From assembly GCF_003611465.1 (NCBI RefSeq), contig NZ_RAXV01000013.1:17206-81205 (forward strand): a DNA stretch of 64,000 nt, read 5' to 3'. The notes under the pieces were generated by a model. It worked only from the letters and a program-made list of their open reading frames with translations, searched no databases and was not told where the DNA came from. How positions within the stretch are numbered: the first letter of the stretch is position 1; each line of letters begins with the position of its first letter. This DNA comes from Acinetobacter tianfuensis (GTDB taxonomy: Bacteria; Pseudomonadota; Gammaproteobacteria; Pseudomonadales; Moraxellaceae). Shown piece after piece: positions 1 through 9,248 of the stretch. A program made the translations under genes and the position numbers.

Positions 1-1142
1 CCGTGGGCCTTGTTGTCCCGCAAAAGTTCCTCTTTGAAGAGCCTTTAGAGCTCGAATGCGGCCGCATACTCCCCCGCTTTGAAATCATGGCCGAAACTTA
101 CGGCACTTTAAATGCCGATAAATCCAATGCGATTTTAATTTGCCATGCCTTATCGGGCCATCATCATGCGGCAGGTTATCACCATGAAGACGATAAAAAA
201 GCCGGCTGGTGGGATTCTTGCATTGGTCCAGGCAAAGCCATTGATACGTCGAAATTCTTTGTTGTTTCACTCAACAATATTGGCGGATGCAGTGGTTCAA
301 CTGGCCCGACTTCGCCCAACCCAGAAAATGAAAACCGCCCCTATGGCCCAGATTTTCCACTGGTAACGGTGCGTGACTGGGTAAAAACCCAGGCCATGCT
401 GTCTGACCTGCTCGGCATTGAAACTTGGGATGCTGTGATCGGCGGCTCATTAGGCGGCATGCAGGCGCTGCAATGGTCTGTAGATTATCCAGACCGTTTA
501 CGCAAATGTGTGATTATTGCCAGTGCGCCAAAATTATCTGCGCAAAATATTGCCTTTAATGAAGTAGCGCGCCAGTCAATTCTGTCTGACCCAGACTTCC
601 ATCATGGCCGTTATTTGGAACATGACAGCTACCCTAAACGCGGCCTGATCTTAGCGCGTATGGTTGGCCATATTACCTACCTGTCTGAAGAAGCCATGAA
701 ACAAAAATTTGGCCGTGACTTAAAGTCTGGCAAATTTATGTATGGTTTTGATGTCGAATTCCAAGTTGAAAGCTATTTACGCTATCAAGGCGAACAATTC
801 AGCCGCAACTTTGATGCCAACACCTATTTGATTATGACCAAAGCTTTAGACTACTTTGACCCTTCACGTGAATATGAACAGTCTTTAGTGAAAGCTATGG
901 CCAATACCAAATGTAAATTCCTCGTGGTTTCATTTACAACAGACTGGCGCTTCACGCCTGCCCGCTCAGTTGAAATTGTCGACGCATTGATTACAAATCA
1001 TAAGCCAGTCAGCTATTTAGATATTAATGCAGAACAAGGACATGACTCTTTCCTCTTCCCAATTCCGCTATATGTAAAATCAATACGCGCATTTTTAGGC
1101 GGTGAAGAACACTTGAAAGCAACCGCGAAGGAGGCCGTATAA
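1..1142 (+). CDS. metX: Homoserine O-acyltransferase MetX (5' end missing)
   Basis: Acylates homoserine, the first committed step of methionine synthesis by direct sulfhydrylation; cytoplasmic alpha/beta hydrolase. The reading frame is already open at the first base, and the GTG at position 3 reads as an internal Val, so the true start lies a few codons upstream of the window. The nucleophile elbow GGSLGG (Ser about residue 149 of the visible part), a late Asp in FTTDWRF and a His in EQGHDSF form the expected Ser-Asp-His triad. It overlaps metW by one base (TAATG). The family contains both acetyl- and succinyltransferases; sequence alone does not settle the acyl donor here. Confidence 0.95.
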   Translation, partial: VGLVVPQKFLFEEPLELECGRILPRFEIMAETYGTLNADKSNAILICHALSGHHHAAGYHHEDDKKAGWWDSCIGPGKAIDTSKFFVVSLNNIGGCSGSTGPTSPNPENENRPYGPDFPLVTVRDWVKTQAMLSDLLGIETWDAVIGGSLGGMQALQWSVDYPDRLRKCVIIASAPKLSAQNIAFNEVARQSILSDPDFHHGRYLEHDSYPKRGLILARMVGHITYLSEEAMKQKFGRDLKSGKFMYGFDVEFQVESYLRYQGEQFSRNFDANTYLIMTKALDYFDPSREYEQSLVKAMANTKCKFLVVSFTTDWRFTPARSVEIVDALITNHKPVSYLDINAEQGHDSFLFPIPLYVKSIRAFLGGEEHLKATAKEAV

Positions 1143-1735
1143 TGCGTCTAGATCAACAGCTTGCTGAAAAGTGGATCAAGCCTGGTTCACGTGTACTGGA
1201 TTTGGGCTGCGGCGATGGTGAACTGCTGTCTCATATGAGTAAAAAGCACAATGTTCGTGCTTATGGCTTAGAAATTGATCAAGAAAAGATTGCAATTGCA
1301 GTCAGCCGCGGGTTAAATATCATCCAACAGGACTTAAATTTAGGTTTAAGCCGCTTTGCAGACCAGTCTTTTGACTATGTCGTCATGGCACAGGCCTTGC
1401 AAGCAGTAGATGCACCTGATGTACTATTAAGAGATATGGTGCGTGTAGGGAAACAGGCCATTATTACTTTTCCTAACTTTGCCCACTGGAAGACCCGTTC
1501 TTTCTTGGCGCTGAAAGGAAAAATGCCCGTTTCAGAAGCATTGCCGTACATGTGGTATAACACGCCTAATATCCACCTATGTACATTCCGTGATTTTGAA
1601 GCACTTTGTGCAGAAAATAACATTAAGATTATTAACCGACTCGCTGTAAATGGGGATCAACAAGATAGTTTACTCAGTAAGCATCTCCCGAATTTTTTTG
1701 GTGAAGTCGCTATTTATCGAGTGAGCGCTCTATGA
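1142..1735 (+). CDS. metW: Methionine biosynthesis protein MetW (SAM-dependent methyltransferase fold)
   Basis: A class I methyltransferase-fold protein that accompanies metX in many proteobacteria and supports MetX activity. The SAM-binding loop VLDLGCGDGE lies at residues 18-27. The length of 197 aa is typical. The start is fixed by a strong Shine-Dalgarno AAGGAGG inside the end of metX and by the TAATG overlap, which implies translational coupling. The gene ends by overlapping the next ORF by four bases (ATGA), so the three genes probably share one transcript. Confidence 0.95.
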   Translation: MRLDQQLAEKWIKPGSRVLDLGCGDGELLSHMSKKHNVRAYGLEIDQEKIAIAVSRGLNIIQQDLNLGLSRFADQSFDYVVMAQALQAVDAPDVLLRDMVRVGKQAIITFPNFAHWKTRSFLALKGKMPVSEALPYMWYNTPNIHLCTFRDFEALCAENNIKIINRLAVNGDQQDSLLSKHLPNFFGEVAIYRVSAL

Positions 1736-2322
1736 AAAACCTATTACTAAGCTCAACGCTGCTGGCTGGACTTTTCAGTTTTCAAGCGCATGCAGACTAC
1801 GTTGCGCCTACACAATCTATTTCTAGCCAAGCAGCGCAATATGCTGTCATGGACATCAACAGTTTAAGCAAAGCAGCTAAAGCTGGCCAAGCTGGCGCGC
1901 AGTTCTACCTTGCCACCAAATACCAATACGGCAGAGATGTGGCTAAAGATGAACGTCAGGCTTTTGCATGGTACAAACTGGCTGCCGACCAAGGCATTTC
2001 ATCTGCTCAGCTGAATGTTGGCCGTATGCTGGCTGACGGCATTGGCACAAAGAAAGACGAAGTTCTAGCACGCCAGTATTTTGAAAAAGCGGCGAGTCAT
2101 GGCGATAACCGTGCAAGCTTTAACTTGGCCATGATGGACGAACAAAAGAAAAACTACATTGGCGCATACCAGTGGTACGAACTTTCTACTCGTGACGGCA
2201 TGCTGGACAATAAAGTGATTTCTTTATCTGAAGGCAAGAAAACTGCTTTAGCAGCCAACCTTTCAACTGAACAAATCCGTCAAGCGCGTGACCGTGCGGA
2301 CAAATGGATTCAAGCGCAGTAA
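1732..2322 (+). CDS. Exported Sel1-repeat (TPR-like) protein
   Basis: A 196-aa protein with a Sec signal peptide (hydrophobic residues about 3-17, cleavage after AHA near residue 21). Sel1-type repeats follow, recognisable by AQFYLATKYQYG, AFAWYKLAADQG, AQLNVGRMLADG and ARQYFEKAASHG between residues about 53 and 135. Such repeats are protein-interaction scaffolds in the periplasm, so no enzymatic role can be assigned. It is coupled to metW by an ATGA overlap, although nothing links its function to methionine. A terminator follows directly. Confidence 0.85.
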   Translation: MKNLLLSSTLLAGLFSFQAHADYVAPTQSISSQAAQYAVMDINSLSKAAKAGQAGAQFYLATKYQYGRDVAKDERQAFAWYKLAADQGISSAQLNVGRMLADGIGTKKDEVLARQYFEKAASHGDNRASFNLAMMDEQKKNYIGAYQWYELSTRDGMLDNKVISLSEGKKTALAANLSTEQIRQARDRADKWIQAQ

Positions 2323-2340
2323 GTTCATGTTTTTAAATAG

Positions 2341-2363
2341 AAAGTACCGCAAGGTGCTTTTTT
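2341..2363 (+). terminator. Rho-independent terminator after the metXW-sel1 operon
   Basis: AAAGTACC / GGTGCTTT stem (one G-T pair) with a GCAA tetraloop, followed by a T run. It lies 18 bases after the Sel1-protein stop codon. Confidence 0.8.
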
Positions 2364-2393
2364 AATGCTATTTTTTTCATCAGGAACAGAAAA

Positions 2394-2654
2394 ATGTCCG
2401 TTTACTTATTTTTCTGTGGCTTCGCTCAACTGTATTTTTTATATCGTTATTATTTGCGTAATCAACTTGCCTTTGATTGGATTAACTTTTTATCTAAAAA
2501 TCTAAGTTTCAACAAAACCTGTGCGCAGATTGTATTTAAAGGTGTGAATGTTTATCAAATTGAAGTAAAACGCGTTAAATATAGCTTACACCATACAAGT
2601 ATCTGTTTTATATGTATTTTTATCCTTATACTTTGTAGTCAAATAGCATTATAG
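2394..2654 (+). CDS. Doubtful small hydrophobic ORF
   Basis: An 86-codon ORF filling most of the 444-base gap between the Sel1 gene and rdgB. It has hydrophobic segments at both ends and a weak purine-rich AGGAA before the ATG. It is AT-rich, rich in Phe, Tyr and Ile, and unlike its neighbours in codon use. I recognise no family. It may be a small membrane protein or chance open frame in low-GC spacer; I lean towards chance. Confidence 0.25.
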   Translation: MSVYLFFCGFAQLYFLYRYYLRNQLAFDWINFLSKNLSFNKTCAQIVFKGVNVYQIEVKRVKYSLHHTSICFICIFILILCSQIAL

Positions 2655-2766
2655 AACAGCTTTGTTCATCCAATGTGCCTTTTTCATCTCTGCAACGCAG
2701 GCATTTTCAAATCTACTTTAAAATCCGCTAAAATACGCCTCAATATTCAAACTCAGAGCAATTGAA

Positions 2767-3390
2767 ATGTCTGCACAAGATTGGTTATCCCAAGGGACAC
2801 TGGTACTCGCAAGTAATAACAAAGGTAAAATTGCAGAATTTGAAAAAATGTTTGCTGAACTGAATCTGCCTGTTGAAGTCATTGCTCAAGGTAAACTGAA
2901 TATTGAAGATGCTGTTGAAGATGGCTTAAGCTTTGTCGAAAATGCCATCATTAAAGCCCGCCATGCATCGCGTATTTCCGGCAAGCCTGCAATTGCCGAT
3001 GACTCTGGCATTTGCGTACCCATATTAGGCGGTGCACCTGGCATTTACTCAGCACGCTATGCAGGCGAACACGGTGATGATGCAGCCAACAATGCCAAAT
3101 TGCTTGCAGACTTAAAACCGCTCCGCAAAGATGGCGAAGCTATTGAAGGCATGTTTGTCTGTGTATTAGCTCTCGTACAGCATGCAGAAGATCCTTTGCC
3201 GCAAATTTTCCAAGGCATTTGGCAAGGCGAAGTCATGGAAGCGGTCCGCGGTGAAAATGGCTTTGGCTATGACCCATTGTTTTGGCTGCCTGAACTGAAT
3301 GTTTCCAGCGCAGAATTATCGAAAGAAGAAAAAAATAAAATCAGCCACCGCGGTCAAGCAATGCAGCTGTTTAAAGCCAGCTTGAAATAA
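2767..3390 (+). CDS. rdgB: XTP/dITP pyrophosphatase (RdgB/HAM1 family)
   Basis: Hydrolyses non-canonical purine triphosphates (dITP, XTP) to monophosphates, keeping them out of DNA and RNA. The family's N-terminal motif SNNKGK is at residues 16-21, the catalytic IADDSG at about 76-81, and a C-terminal SHRGQA matches the substrate-binding end. Length 207 aa is normal. It is a single gene with a likely promoter in the preceding spacer (TAAAAT about 35 bases upstream). It converges with an AEC permease gene across a stem-loop. Confidence 0.95.
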   Translation: MSAQDWLSQGTLVLASNNKGKIAEFEKMFAELNLPVEVIAQGKLNIEDAVEDGLSFVENAIIKARHASRISGKPAIADDSGICVPILGGAPGIYSARYAGEHGDDAANNAKLLADLKPLRKDGEAIEGMFVCVLALVQHAEDPLPQIFQGIWQGEVMEAVRGENGFGYDPLFWLPELNVSSAELSKEEKNKISHRGQAMQLFKASLK

Positions 3391-3398
3391 GCTGGTGC

Positions 3399-3430
3399 TG
3401 GAGGTCATGCAAAACATCTGCTGACCTCCA
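3399..3430. terminator. Stem-loop between convergent rdgB and AEC permease
   Basis: A perfect 9-bp inverted repeat TGGAGGTCA / TGACCTCCA with a 14-base loop. There is no long T run on either side, so termination strength is uncertain. Confidence 0.45.
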
Positions 3431-3450
3431 AATCATCAATTTCCGTACAG

Positions 3451-4359
3451 CTAAACAAATACATGCAGCATCAGGCCATAAATACTGATAGCTGCACAGC
3501 TCATAATTGTACCAGATGCGATATAGCGCGCTGAGGTACCTGTACCCTGATAATGCGTTTCCAAAGCCACAATATTGGCCGCAGGCGGCAAGCAAAACAG
3601 CATGAACATAACGCCAATATAGTTTTCAATATTTGGAATTGGGATGCAGTAATACGTCAGGCTGCAAATCAGCACACCCGCACATATTTTCATTGCAAAA
3701 ATACGGCCGCTGCTCAGTAAATCATGCCAATACACGCGGGTTGTACGCAGCCACATGCCTAATACACACATGCCTGTAAAGCTCATCCCAATTTTTGCAG
3801 CCATATATAACCAATCCAGCAGCTGATGCTCTTCTAAATGCTGTACGCCTGCGGCACGGCATAGCCCCGCTATCACAACCGCACATACAGGCGGTGACAA
3901 AGCAGCTTTTTTGATTACAGATGACCATGGCAGCCGCTCAGAACTGACGGCTGTCACGGCCCAAATATTCCCAAAAATAGATCCTCCGACATACAGCGCC
4001 ACCATCGCCGCACTAATTTCAGGACCGAAAAGCGCAAGAGCAAAAGGAAAGCCCAGCCAAGCCAAATTTAAGTAACTGATGCATAAAGCGCGCAGACTAT
4101 CTTTCAGCAGCCATCTGAACAGATAAAACATCAATACGGCTGTACTGAAGCTGAACAGCATTAATGCCAAACTGCCAGCTTGATAAAACACCATGTTGTA
4201 AATAATGACAGCTGGAATAAAACAGCGTGCCAGCCAGCTGGATAATATAGATTTGAGCGACGATGTTTTCATTGCGGAAGCTAATCCCAGTCCGCATAAG
4301 AAACCAAAGATCGGCAGAAGAAATGCCACAGCGCGGCCCTCATTGATTGCCTCATGCAT
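3451..4359 (-). CDS. AEC-family (auxin efflux carrier type) membrane permease
   Basis: A 302-aa inner-membrane protein of about ten hydrophobic helices with the AEC layout: two five-helix halves around a polar centre. The first helices start LLPIFGFLCGLGLASAM, and a glycine- and proline-containing helix near the end reads FCLPPAANIVALE, which resembles the conserved Pro-containing motif of the family. Members move small organic anions or auxin-like acids; no substrate can be read from the sequence. It is transcribed divergently from tatA with a 110-base gap. Confidence 0.8.
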   Translation of the reverse strand: MHEAINEGRAVAFLLPIFGFLCGLGLASAMKTSSLKSILSSWLARCFIPAVIIYNMVFYQAGSLALMLFSFSTAVLMFYLFRWLLKDSLRALCISYLNLAWLGFPFALALFGPEISAAMVALYVGGSIFGNIWAVTAVSSERLPWSSVIKKAALSPPVCAVVIAGLCRAAGVQHLEEHQLLDWLYMAAKIGMSFTGMCVLGMWLRTTRVYWHDLLSSGRIFAMKICAGVLICSLTYYCIPIPNIENYIGVMFMLFCLPPAANIVALETHYQGTGTSARYIASGTIMSCAAISIYGLMLHVFV

Positions 4360-4469
4360 ACTAACACTGATTTTTGCTGCGGCTGCTGTCTTAAAACTGA
4401 AATACAGCTGTCACCTGCCTGTCATGCAGAACTGTTGAGATAGTCTGAAAATAAAAGAGGACATATCTC

Positions 4470-4688
4470 ATGGCAGGATTATCAATTTGGCACGTACTGA
4501 TTTTTGCAATCGTGGTGTTATTGCTGTTTGGCACATCAAAACTGAAAAATTTAGGCAAAGATGTCGGCGGTGCAGTGAAAGATTTTAAAAAATCGATCAA
4601 AGAGGATGAACAGGCTGCTCAGCTGAGTGAGCCGCGCACTTTAGAGCATCAAAATACCGCTGCCAATAATTCAACCCTGAAAAACTAA
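4470..4688 (+). CDS. tatA: Sec-independent translocase subunit TatA
   Basis: The pore-forming subunit of the twin-arginine translocase, which exports folded proteins. One N-terminal transmembrane helix (residues about 5-22) ends in the family motif [16 protein letters not shown]. An amphipathic helix and a charged tail follow. Length 72 aa is typical. The SD AGAGGA precedes the ATG. It is the first gene of tatABC, 17 bases before tatB. Confidence 0.95.
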   Translation: MAGLSIWHVLIFAIVVLLLFGTSKLKNLGKDVGGAVKDFKKSIKEDEQAAQLSEPRTLEHQNTAANNSTLKN

Positions 4689-4705
4689 AAGCGTGGAGTT
4701 TTGCA

Positions 4706-5149
4706 ATGCTTAATATCGGCATGACGGAACTTTTGGTGTTTGGCATTATTGCACTATTGGTTCTTGGACCTGAAAAACTGCCTGAAGCGGCCCGTTTTGC
4801 CGGCAAGTGGTACAGCAAAGCAAAACGGATGATCAGCAATGTGCAAAATGACATTGACCGTGAACTGCGCCTGTCGGAACTGCGTGAGCAAATGCAGAAT
4901 GAGATGAAACGGATTCAAGAGCTTGAACAAAAAATGCAGGCTCAAATGCAAGAACTCCAACAGCAATCATTATTGGCGAACGAACAGCAGCAAGAAAAAG
5001 CCATACTTCAAAATAAAAATAGCTCCCCTACTTATCTCTACTGTGAACACAAAGCGCCTAAGGTCTATGCATCTAAGTTTAATCACGCATTGCATGCGCC
5101 TTTGAAAGCCGCGGTTCAACCTTTTGACTGCATTCAGGAAGCCGTATGA
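4706..5149 (+). CDS. tatB: Sec-independent translocase subunit TatB
   Basis: With TatC it forms the receptor for twin-arginine signal peptides. N-terminal helix with the conserved glutamate (MTELLVFGIIALLVLGPEKLP, where the acidic residue in TELLVF and the GPEKLP hinge are diagnostic). A long amphipathic, Glu/Gln-rich helix runs from about residue 45 to 95. The weakly conserved tail ends at residue 147. The stop overlaps the tatC start (ATGA). Confidence 0.95.
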   Translation: MLNIGMTELLVFGIIALLVLGPEKLPEAARFAGKWYSKAKRMISNVQNDIDRELRLSELREQMQNEMKRIQELEQKMQAQMQELQQQSLLANEQQQEKAILQNKNSSPTYLYCEHKAPKVYASKFNHALHAPLKAAVQPFDCIQEAV

Positions 5150-5925
5150 AATCCAATATGCTCAGCACTCAAACCGAATCAGCGAATGACGGCATTTTGC
5201 TGGAAGAGATGCCTATTACGAAGCATCTGATTATCCTGCGCCGTCATTTATTTAAAATTGTCGGCTTAATTGTCGCCTTGTTTTTTTGCTTGCTGCCTTT
5301 TGCCAATCAAAGCTATCAGCTGCTGTCGGAACCGCTGCGCGCTCAGCTGCCTGTCAGTTCATCTATGATTGCAACAGATGTAACAGCAACCTTTATGGCG
5401 CCTTTTAAACTGAATTTCTTTGTTGCGCTGATGCTGGCAATGCCGTTCATTATTTACCAGCTTTGGGCTTTTATTAAGCCTGCGCTGTATGCCAAAGAAA
5501 AAACCTTGGCGCTGCCGCTTCTGGTCAGCAGCATCAGTTTATTTTATATAGGGGTCTCTTTTGCCTATTTTATTGCGCTGCCTTCAATTCTGCATTTCTT
5601 TATCAGCGTTTCTCCTGAAACCGTTGCTCCCATGACGGACATCAACAGTTATCTAGGTTTTTGTTTAAAGCTGTTCTTAGTCTTTGGCCTGACCTTTGAA
5701 ATTCCTGTCGTCACCTTGGTACTGATTTTAATTGGTCTCGTCAGTACGGAGCAGCTGGTGGAAAAACGCAAATTTATTATTGTCGGCTGTTTTTTCGTGG
5801 CCATGTTTGTGACTCCTCCAGATGCGCTGTCCATGATTATGCTGGCTATTCCAATGTGGCTTTTATTTGAAATCGGCTTATTTTTCGGCAAGCTGATCGA
5901 AAAACGGCGAAACATAGCAGCTTAA
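5146..5925 (+). CDS. tatC: Sec-independent translocase subunit TatC
   Basis: A polytopic core of the Tat receptor with six predicted helices. The conserved N-terminal region reads MPITKHLIILRRHLFK; the conserved periplasmic-loop/TM2 region includes PFIIYQLWAFIKPALY and the following K-E pair. 259 aa is normal. The start at the ATGA overlap adds about 17 residues before the usual MPxxxHL segment; a second ATG (codon 5) is an alternative. Translationally coupled to tatB. Confidence 0.95.
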   Translation: MKSNMLSTQTESANDGILLEEMPITKHLIILRRHLFKIVGLIVALFFCLLPFANQSYQLLSEPLRAQLPVSSSMIATDVTATFMAPFKLNFFVALMLAMPFIIYQLWAFIKPALYAKEKTLALPLLVSSISLFYIGVSFAYFIALPSILHFFISVSPETVAPMTDINSYLGFCLKLFLVFGLTFEIPVVTLVLILIGLVSTEQLVEKRKFIIVGCFFVAMFVTPPDALSMIMLAIPMWLLFEIGLFFGKLIEKRRNIAA

Positions 5926-5954
5926 TCAGCGCCCAATTTTAAACTCATATTTCT

Positions 5955-5978
5955 GCAGGCACCTTGCCTGCCTTTTTT
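5955..5978 (+). terminator. Terminator after tatABC
   Basis: GCAGGC / GCCTGC stem with a five-base loop followed by CTTTTTT. It separates tatABC from the phosphatase gene, so phoX is likely transcribed mainly from its own promoter. Confidence 0.8.
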
Positions 5979-6020
5979 ATTCCTAACTGCATATTTGAAC
6001 TGGATATAACTTTAATTTAA

Positions 6021-6049
6021 CTGAAATATTAACTTCACTTCTTTGTCAT
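6021..6049 (+). promoter_or_regulatory. Possible Pho-box-like 11-base-phased repeats
   Basis: Three heptamers CTGAAAT, ACTTCAC and TTGTCAT are spaced exactly 11 bases apart, the phasing of PhoB half sites (CTGTCAT-like). Individual matches to the E. coli consensus are 5/7, 4/7 and 6/7. The location 60-90 bases upstream of a predicted phosphatase gene makes the reading attractive but not proven. Confidence 0.3.
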
Positions 6050-6111
6050 CTCAGCACTTTAGTGTGTGTGTAACTTTCTAAAAACAACCAAGCAATTTGC
6101 TAGGAACGATG

Positions 6112-8337
6112 ATGACAGACTTCACGCCATTTAATGACGACTACGATAGCAATAACTCTGGCAATGCAGAATTTACAGCGCTATTTAATAAAAAAATTAC
6201 CCGCCGCGATTTAATCACTAAAACAGCTGGCGGTGCCGCAGCTTTGACCTTGGCTGCATCCGTCAGCGGCTGCAGCGATGATGACACTGACAATTCAATA
6301 CCGCCAGTCGAGCCAACACCTGAATCAGCACTGGAATTCAGCCCTGTAGCAAAAAATATTAAAAATGAATTTACTGTGCCAGAAGGTTATGAAGCACGTG
6401 TGCTGTACGCTTTAGGCGACCCCATTGCACCAGCACTGGATGAATGGGACGATTCAAATATCCCTCTTGGGGCTTCTTTTACACTGCGTTCAGGTGAATG
6501 CCATGACGGCATGACTTTCTTTGGCATGAAAAACAGTAAATACAGCGCGTCTGCTGCAGATACCGGCCTCTTAGTCATGAACCACGAATATATTAATGAT
6601 CAAGAGATTCTGCATCCGGCAATCAACACCATTGATGCCGCTGTACGCTCTGAAGATGAAACGCTGCGTGAAATTAACTGTCACGGCGTATCGGTCATTA
6701 GCATTCAGAAAAATCCGTCTACACAATCTGTGACAGTAGATAAAAACTCATATTTAAACCGCCGCATTACGGCAGCCACGCCCATGGATATTCGCGGCCC
6801 AGTTAAAGGCAATGTACTGCTGCAAAACCGTCTCAGCCCTGAAGGCAGTTTCAGTTTCGGCACCATTAACAACTGCGGCAACGGCTATACGCCTTGGGGC
6901 ACATACCTTACAACTGAAGAAAACTTTAACCAATATTTTTCACGCGATGATGCGAAGCAAAGCGACAACAAGAAAGTTGCACTAGCCCGCTATAAAATTG
7001 CAGGCAACAGCAGCTACAAATGGCATACCGCTATTGCGACTGAGGCATCGCTTTCTACAGATATTCGAGATCATGGCAAAGTAAGCTTAGCAAATGTACA
7101 AGATCTGTATGAGCGCTGGCTCGTTAAAGCAACCGATGCCACGGCGCAAGAAGACTTCCGCAACTCTGACAATACTTTTGGCTGGATTGTAGAGATCGAT
7201 CCCTTCAACGGCACAGCACGCCCTGTAAAACGTACAGCGCTTGGACGCTTTGCGCATGAAGACTGCCGCGCTAGCCGCGCCATTACAGGACAGCCCTTAG
7301 CATTTTATATGGGTGATGATTCACAAGGCGAATACATCTATAAATTTGTTTCTGATGCTAAATGGGATCCGGCAGATATCAATAAAGGCTACAGCGCGGG
7401 CGACAAATATATGGATCACGGCAAGCTCTATGTTGCCAAATTCCATTTTGATGAAGCAGCACAAAAAGCATCTGGCGAATGGCTCGAATTAAATATTTCC
7501 AATCCGCTGATTTCAGGCTACAGCAAATATATTTTTGCCGACCAAGCAGATGTTCTGGTCAATGCCCGTTTAGCAGCAGATGCATTAGGCGCAACAAAAA
7601 TGGACCGTCCAGAGTGGGTGGCTGTCAATCCGCATAATGGCGAGGTCTATGTCACACTGACCAATAACTCTTCTCGAACTGCAGAAACAACTGATGCAGC
7701 CAACCCGCGCAGCTACATTGACCAAAAAGCAGGTAAAGACCAAAAGGGCAACGTCAACGGACATATCATCCGTTTCCGAGAAAATGCAGATACAGTAACG
7801 GCTTCAACATTTGTCTGGGACATCTTCTTATTCGGCGCGCAAGCGCTGAATGATGCGGATCAGGCGAACCCTGAGAACCTGTCTAAACTCAATCAGCATA
7901 ATGATTTTTCGAGTCCAGACGGCATGTGGTTTGACCCGCGCGGCGTACTATGGATTCAAACTGATGACGGCGCGTATACCGACCAAACCAACTGCATGAT
8001 GCTGGCTGCCCTGCCAGGCGCTCTAGGTGACGGCAAAGTTGAAACATCGACTACAGGCACAAAAACCCCTGCAGGCTTAAGTTTGGACGATACGAAACTG
8101 CGCCGCTTCTTGACTGGACCGAGCGGCTGTGAGATTACAGGCGTAACCATGACCCCTGACTACAAAGCCATTTTTGTTAATGTGCAGCATCCAGGCGGCG
8201 TATGGCCATCTAACCACAGCAACACAGTCAGCGGCGGCAAAGGCACACGCCCGCGCTCTGCAACAGTGGCCATCACCCGTAAAGATGGCGGTGAAATTGC
8301 TGGCGAAGGTCTCATTACAAAGAAAAACGCAGTCTAA
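6112..8337 (+). CDS. PhoX-type alkaline phosphatase (DUF839), Tat lipoprotein
   Basis: A 741-aa member of the PhoX/DUF839 family: secreted Ca/Fe-dependent phosphatases with a beta-propeller fold. The twin-arginine motif TRRDLI (Arg31-Arg32) leads to a hydrophobic stretch ending in a lipobox VSGC (Cys54), so export through Tat and lipid attachment are predicted. Ser follows the Cys, consistent with outer-membrane sorting. Conserved blocks include MNHEY, the HEDCR segment and a C-terminal IFVNVQHPGG. A longer frame begins at a TTG (6097), but AGGAA fits ATG 6112 with normal spacing (ATG 6109 would be very close). It directly follows tatABC. Other DUF839 proteins of unknown activity exist, so substrate is inference. 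Confidence 0.85.
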   Translation: MTDFTPFNDDYDSNNSGNAEFTALFNKKITRRDLITKTAGGAAALTLAASVSGCSDDDTDNSIPPVEPTPESALEFSPVAKNIKNEFTVPEGYEARVLYALGDPIAPALDEWDDSNIPLGASFTLRSGECHDGMTFFGMKNSKYSASAADTGLLVMNHEYINDQEILHPAINTIDAAVRSEDETLREINCHGVSVISIQKNPSTQSVTVDKNSYLNRRITAATPMDIRGPVKGNVLLQNRLSPEGSFSFGTINNCGNGYTPWGTYLTTEENFNQYFSRDDAKQSDNKKVALARYKIAGNSSYKWHTAIATEASLSTDIRDHGKVSLANVQDLYERWLVKATDATAQEDFRNSDNTFGWIVEIDPFNGTARPVKRTALGRFAHEDCRASRAITGQPLAFYMGDDSQGEYIYKFVSDAKWDPADINKGYSAGDKYMDHGKLYVAKFHFDEAAQKASGEWLELNISNPLISGYSKYIFADQADVLVNARLAADALGATKMDRPEWVAVNPHNGEVYVTLTNNSSRTAETTDAANPRSYIDQKAGKDQKGNVNGHIIRFRENADTVTASTFVWDIFLFGAQALNDADQANPENLSKLNQHNDFSSPDGMWFDPRGVLWIQTDDGAYTDQTNCMMLAALPGALGDGKVETSTTGTKTPAGLSLDDTKLRRFLTGPSGCEITGVTMTPDYKAIFVNVQHPGGVWPSNHSNTVSGGKGTRPRSATVAITRKDGGEIAGEGLITKKNAV

Positions 8338-8346
8338 AAGCACTGT

Positions 8347-8377
8347 AAAAAAAGCCGACTTGATGTCGGCTTTTTTT
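8347..8377. terminator. Bidirectional terminator
   Basis: AAAAAAA-GCCGAC / GTCGGC-TTTTTTT with a TTGAT loop. It sits between the convergent phosphatase and NRDE genes and overlaps the last bases of the latter. Confidence 0.9.
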
Positions 8378-9155
8378 ATTTTTGTATAGGCCAATCCATA
8401 GCAACAATTTTTCCTTTCGCTGCGCCCTGCTGGTTTTTTTCCAGCCACCGCCACTGTTTATCACTCATGGTTAAAAAGTTGGAACAGCGCGTACCATATA
8501 CAGGACTTTGAATGAATGTCGAAGACAGCAGCTCCTCCATTTCGGCACTGATGCCTGTTTCAGGCAGCAAAGAAGGAATCACTTTTCGTTCATCTTCTAA
8601 AATATCCCACGCCGCATGCTGTACATCTTCTGCCGGCAGCTGCTGCTGAAGCATCGGTAAAAACTCCTGAGTGAAGCGCTTACGCAAATGACGGGTCTTC
8701 ATCCAATCATCTGACATCAGGCCATTCGACACCACATACACGCCTTTTGGCAGCAGCTGAGGCGCTTCACCGCGGTTGCTCATATATACGGCTTGCTGAC
8801 GGTCGCCGATAAATAAATTAAACCCTGCATATTCACGCTGCCGCAGCTCCAAAGCCTGCGCAAAACGGATGGGCGTTTGTTCCGACTCTAAAAAAGCCTG
8901 AATAATATGCCCGCGTGATGTCGCATATTCGGTTTTATCTGCGCCATTTCTAAAATTGGTAATAATGGCCCAGCGTCCCTTTTGCGTCACCCCCATCCAA
9001 GTGCCGCCTGATGCCAAGTCACGCCCCGCCAAAATCCCCCCCTGCTGCCACAGCTGTAATTCTGCCGTAGGACGGTAGTAAAATTCATCCCGGTTTGAAA
9101 TTAAACACAGCGGCATGTCTGCTAAAACCTGCCACGCAAAAGCCACAATGCACAT
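8376..9155 (-). CDS. NRDE (TANGO2-like) family protein
   Basis: A 259-aa protein of the TANGO2/NRDE family, named for the Asn-Arg-Asp-Glu motif seen here at residues 21-24. It begins MCIVAF with Cys2, so an N-terminal nucleophile-type fold has been proposed for the family. Bacterial function is not established; animal homologues are implicated in haem or lipid handling. It is a single gene with its own promoter region facing lgt (divergent, 93-base gap). Confidence 0.85.
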   Translation of the reverse strand: MCIVAFAWQVLADMPLCLISNRDEFYYRPTAELQLWQQGGILAGRDLASGGTWMGVTQKGRWAIITNFRNGADKTEYATSRGHIIQAFLESEQTPIRFAQALELRQREYAGFNLFIGDRQQAVYMSNRGEAPQLLPKGVYVVSNGLMSDDWMKTRHLRKRFTQEFLPMLQQQLPAEDVQHAAWDILEDERKVIPSLLPETGISAEMEELLSSTFIQSPVYGTRCSNFLTMSDKQWRWLEKNQQGAAKGKIVAMDWPIQK

Positions 9156-9248
9156 ATTTCACGCTCAATATCTTTACACATTGAATGTACAACATTTTTC
9201 ATCACATTCAGCTAAAATCTGTGCAAAACAAAATGATAAGGAGCAGCA

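Noticed and set aside
4205..4438. Plus-strand ORF opposite the AEC permease
   Set aside because: It is a shadow of a clear membrane-protein gene and has no ribosome-binding site.
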